Shown: one piece after another, positions 5,344 through 5,430 of the stretch | Layout of the letters: every line of letters begins with the position of its first letter | Numbering within the stretch: the stretch's first letter is position 1 | Assembly: GCA_002316215.1 (NCBI GenBank) | Contig: DCDB01000010.1 | Location: 1 to 5,430 of the forward strand | Reading direction: 5' to 3' | DNA length: 5,430 nt | From: Lachnospiraceae bacterium UBA1066 | GTDB lineage: Bacteria > Bacillota > Clostridia > Lachnospirales > Lachnospiraceae | The notes under the pieces: model-generated | The model's database searches: none | The model's input: only the letters and a program-made list of their open reading frames with translations | What the model was told of the DNA's origin: nothing | Position numbers and translations under genes: made by a program

Positions 5344-5430
5344 TCACCCTTCATATTGTCCGCGAAGCAGCCGCAGATATTTCATAGCAATATTTTCTGA
5401 ATATGTTTTTGCGCGAAGCGCTGAAGAAAA
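5344..5430 (-). CDS. C-terminal end of an unrecognised convergent gene (partial)
   Basis: A minus-strand frame is open from the right edge for 28 codons and stops with TGA at 5346-5344. It ends in residues reading like an amphipathic helix, with KYLRLLRGQYEG at the terminus. The composition (balanced Ala, Leu, Lys, Arg, Glu, Tyr) looks like real protein, and the position, converging on the regulator gene with a 77-base gap, is plausible. The fragment is too short to assign a family, and a chance open frame cannot be excluded. The gap 5267-5343 holds only a weak 5-bp hairpin (CGGAA/TTCCG, 5316-5331) without a clear U-tract, so no convincing terminator is seen for either gene. Confidence 0.4.
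   Translation of the reverse strand, partial: FSSALRAKTYSENIAMKYLRLLRGQYEG

Noticed and set aside
5283..5376. 8-bp inverted repeat CTGCGGCT / AGCCGCAG as a bidirectional terminator
   Set aside because: The arms (5283-5290 and 5369-5376) are 78 bases apart and one lies inside the probable convergent coding end; the spacing is far too wide for an intrinsic terminator.

Overview
The window holds a complete L-rhamnose catabolic operon of the RhaB/RhaA/RhaD type, transcribed right to left, with a divergent AraC-family regulator at its head. The mid-40s to 50 percent GC feel, strong GGAGG ribosome binding sites, A/T-rich promoters and the Clostridia-like character of the proteins suggest a Firmicute, probably a gut Clostridia/Lachnospiraceae-type bacterium. 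That assignment is an inference from sequence style, not from a marker gene.

Layout from left to right: a short degenerate 13-bp tandem array (5-56); rhaD, rhamnulose-1-phosphate aldolase (83-910, minus); a 193-bp gap with pyrimidine-rich degenerate repeats that can be read as tiny cistrons in the mRNA (911-1103); rhaA, L-rhamnose isomerase (1104-2360, minus); a 103-bp gap with a GC-rich hairpin; rhaB, rhamnulokinase (2464-3870, minus); a 403-bp divergent control region; the AraC-type regulator (4274-5266, plus); a short gap; and the last 28 codons of an unrecognised convergent gene running off the right edge (5344-5430, minus).

The pathway is complete from free sugar to cleavage. RhaA isomerises L-rhamnose to L-rhamnulose, RhaB phosphorylates it, and RhaD splits rhamnulose-1-phosphate into DHAP and L-lactaldehyde. 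Transcription order is B-A-D, the same as in Escherichia coli. No rhamnose transporter, mutarotase or lactaldehyde reductase gene is visible here. The catalytic and metal-binding residues I can place are intact in all three enzymes, so they look functional.

The control region is the most interesting part. It has a good -10 for rhaB with a poor -35, as expected of an activator-dependent promoter. A pair of direct repeats about 20 bp apart sits over and upstream of that -35. Next to it is an extended -10 promoter reading toward the regulator. Downstream of that promoter, the regulator's probable 5' leader is built from about five degenerate 34-bp tandem units. I see no wholly novel system: the genes are standard rhamnose catabolism. 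The undescribed-looking material lies in the noncoding gaps, three of which carry mutually unrelated degenerate tandem repeats.
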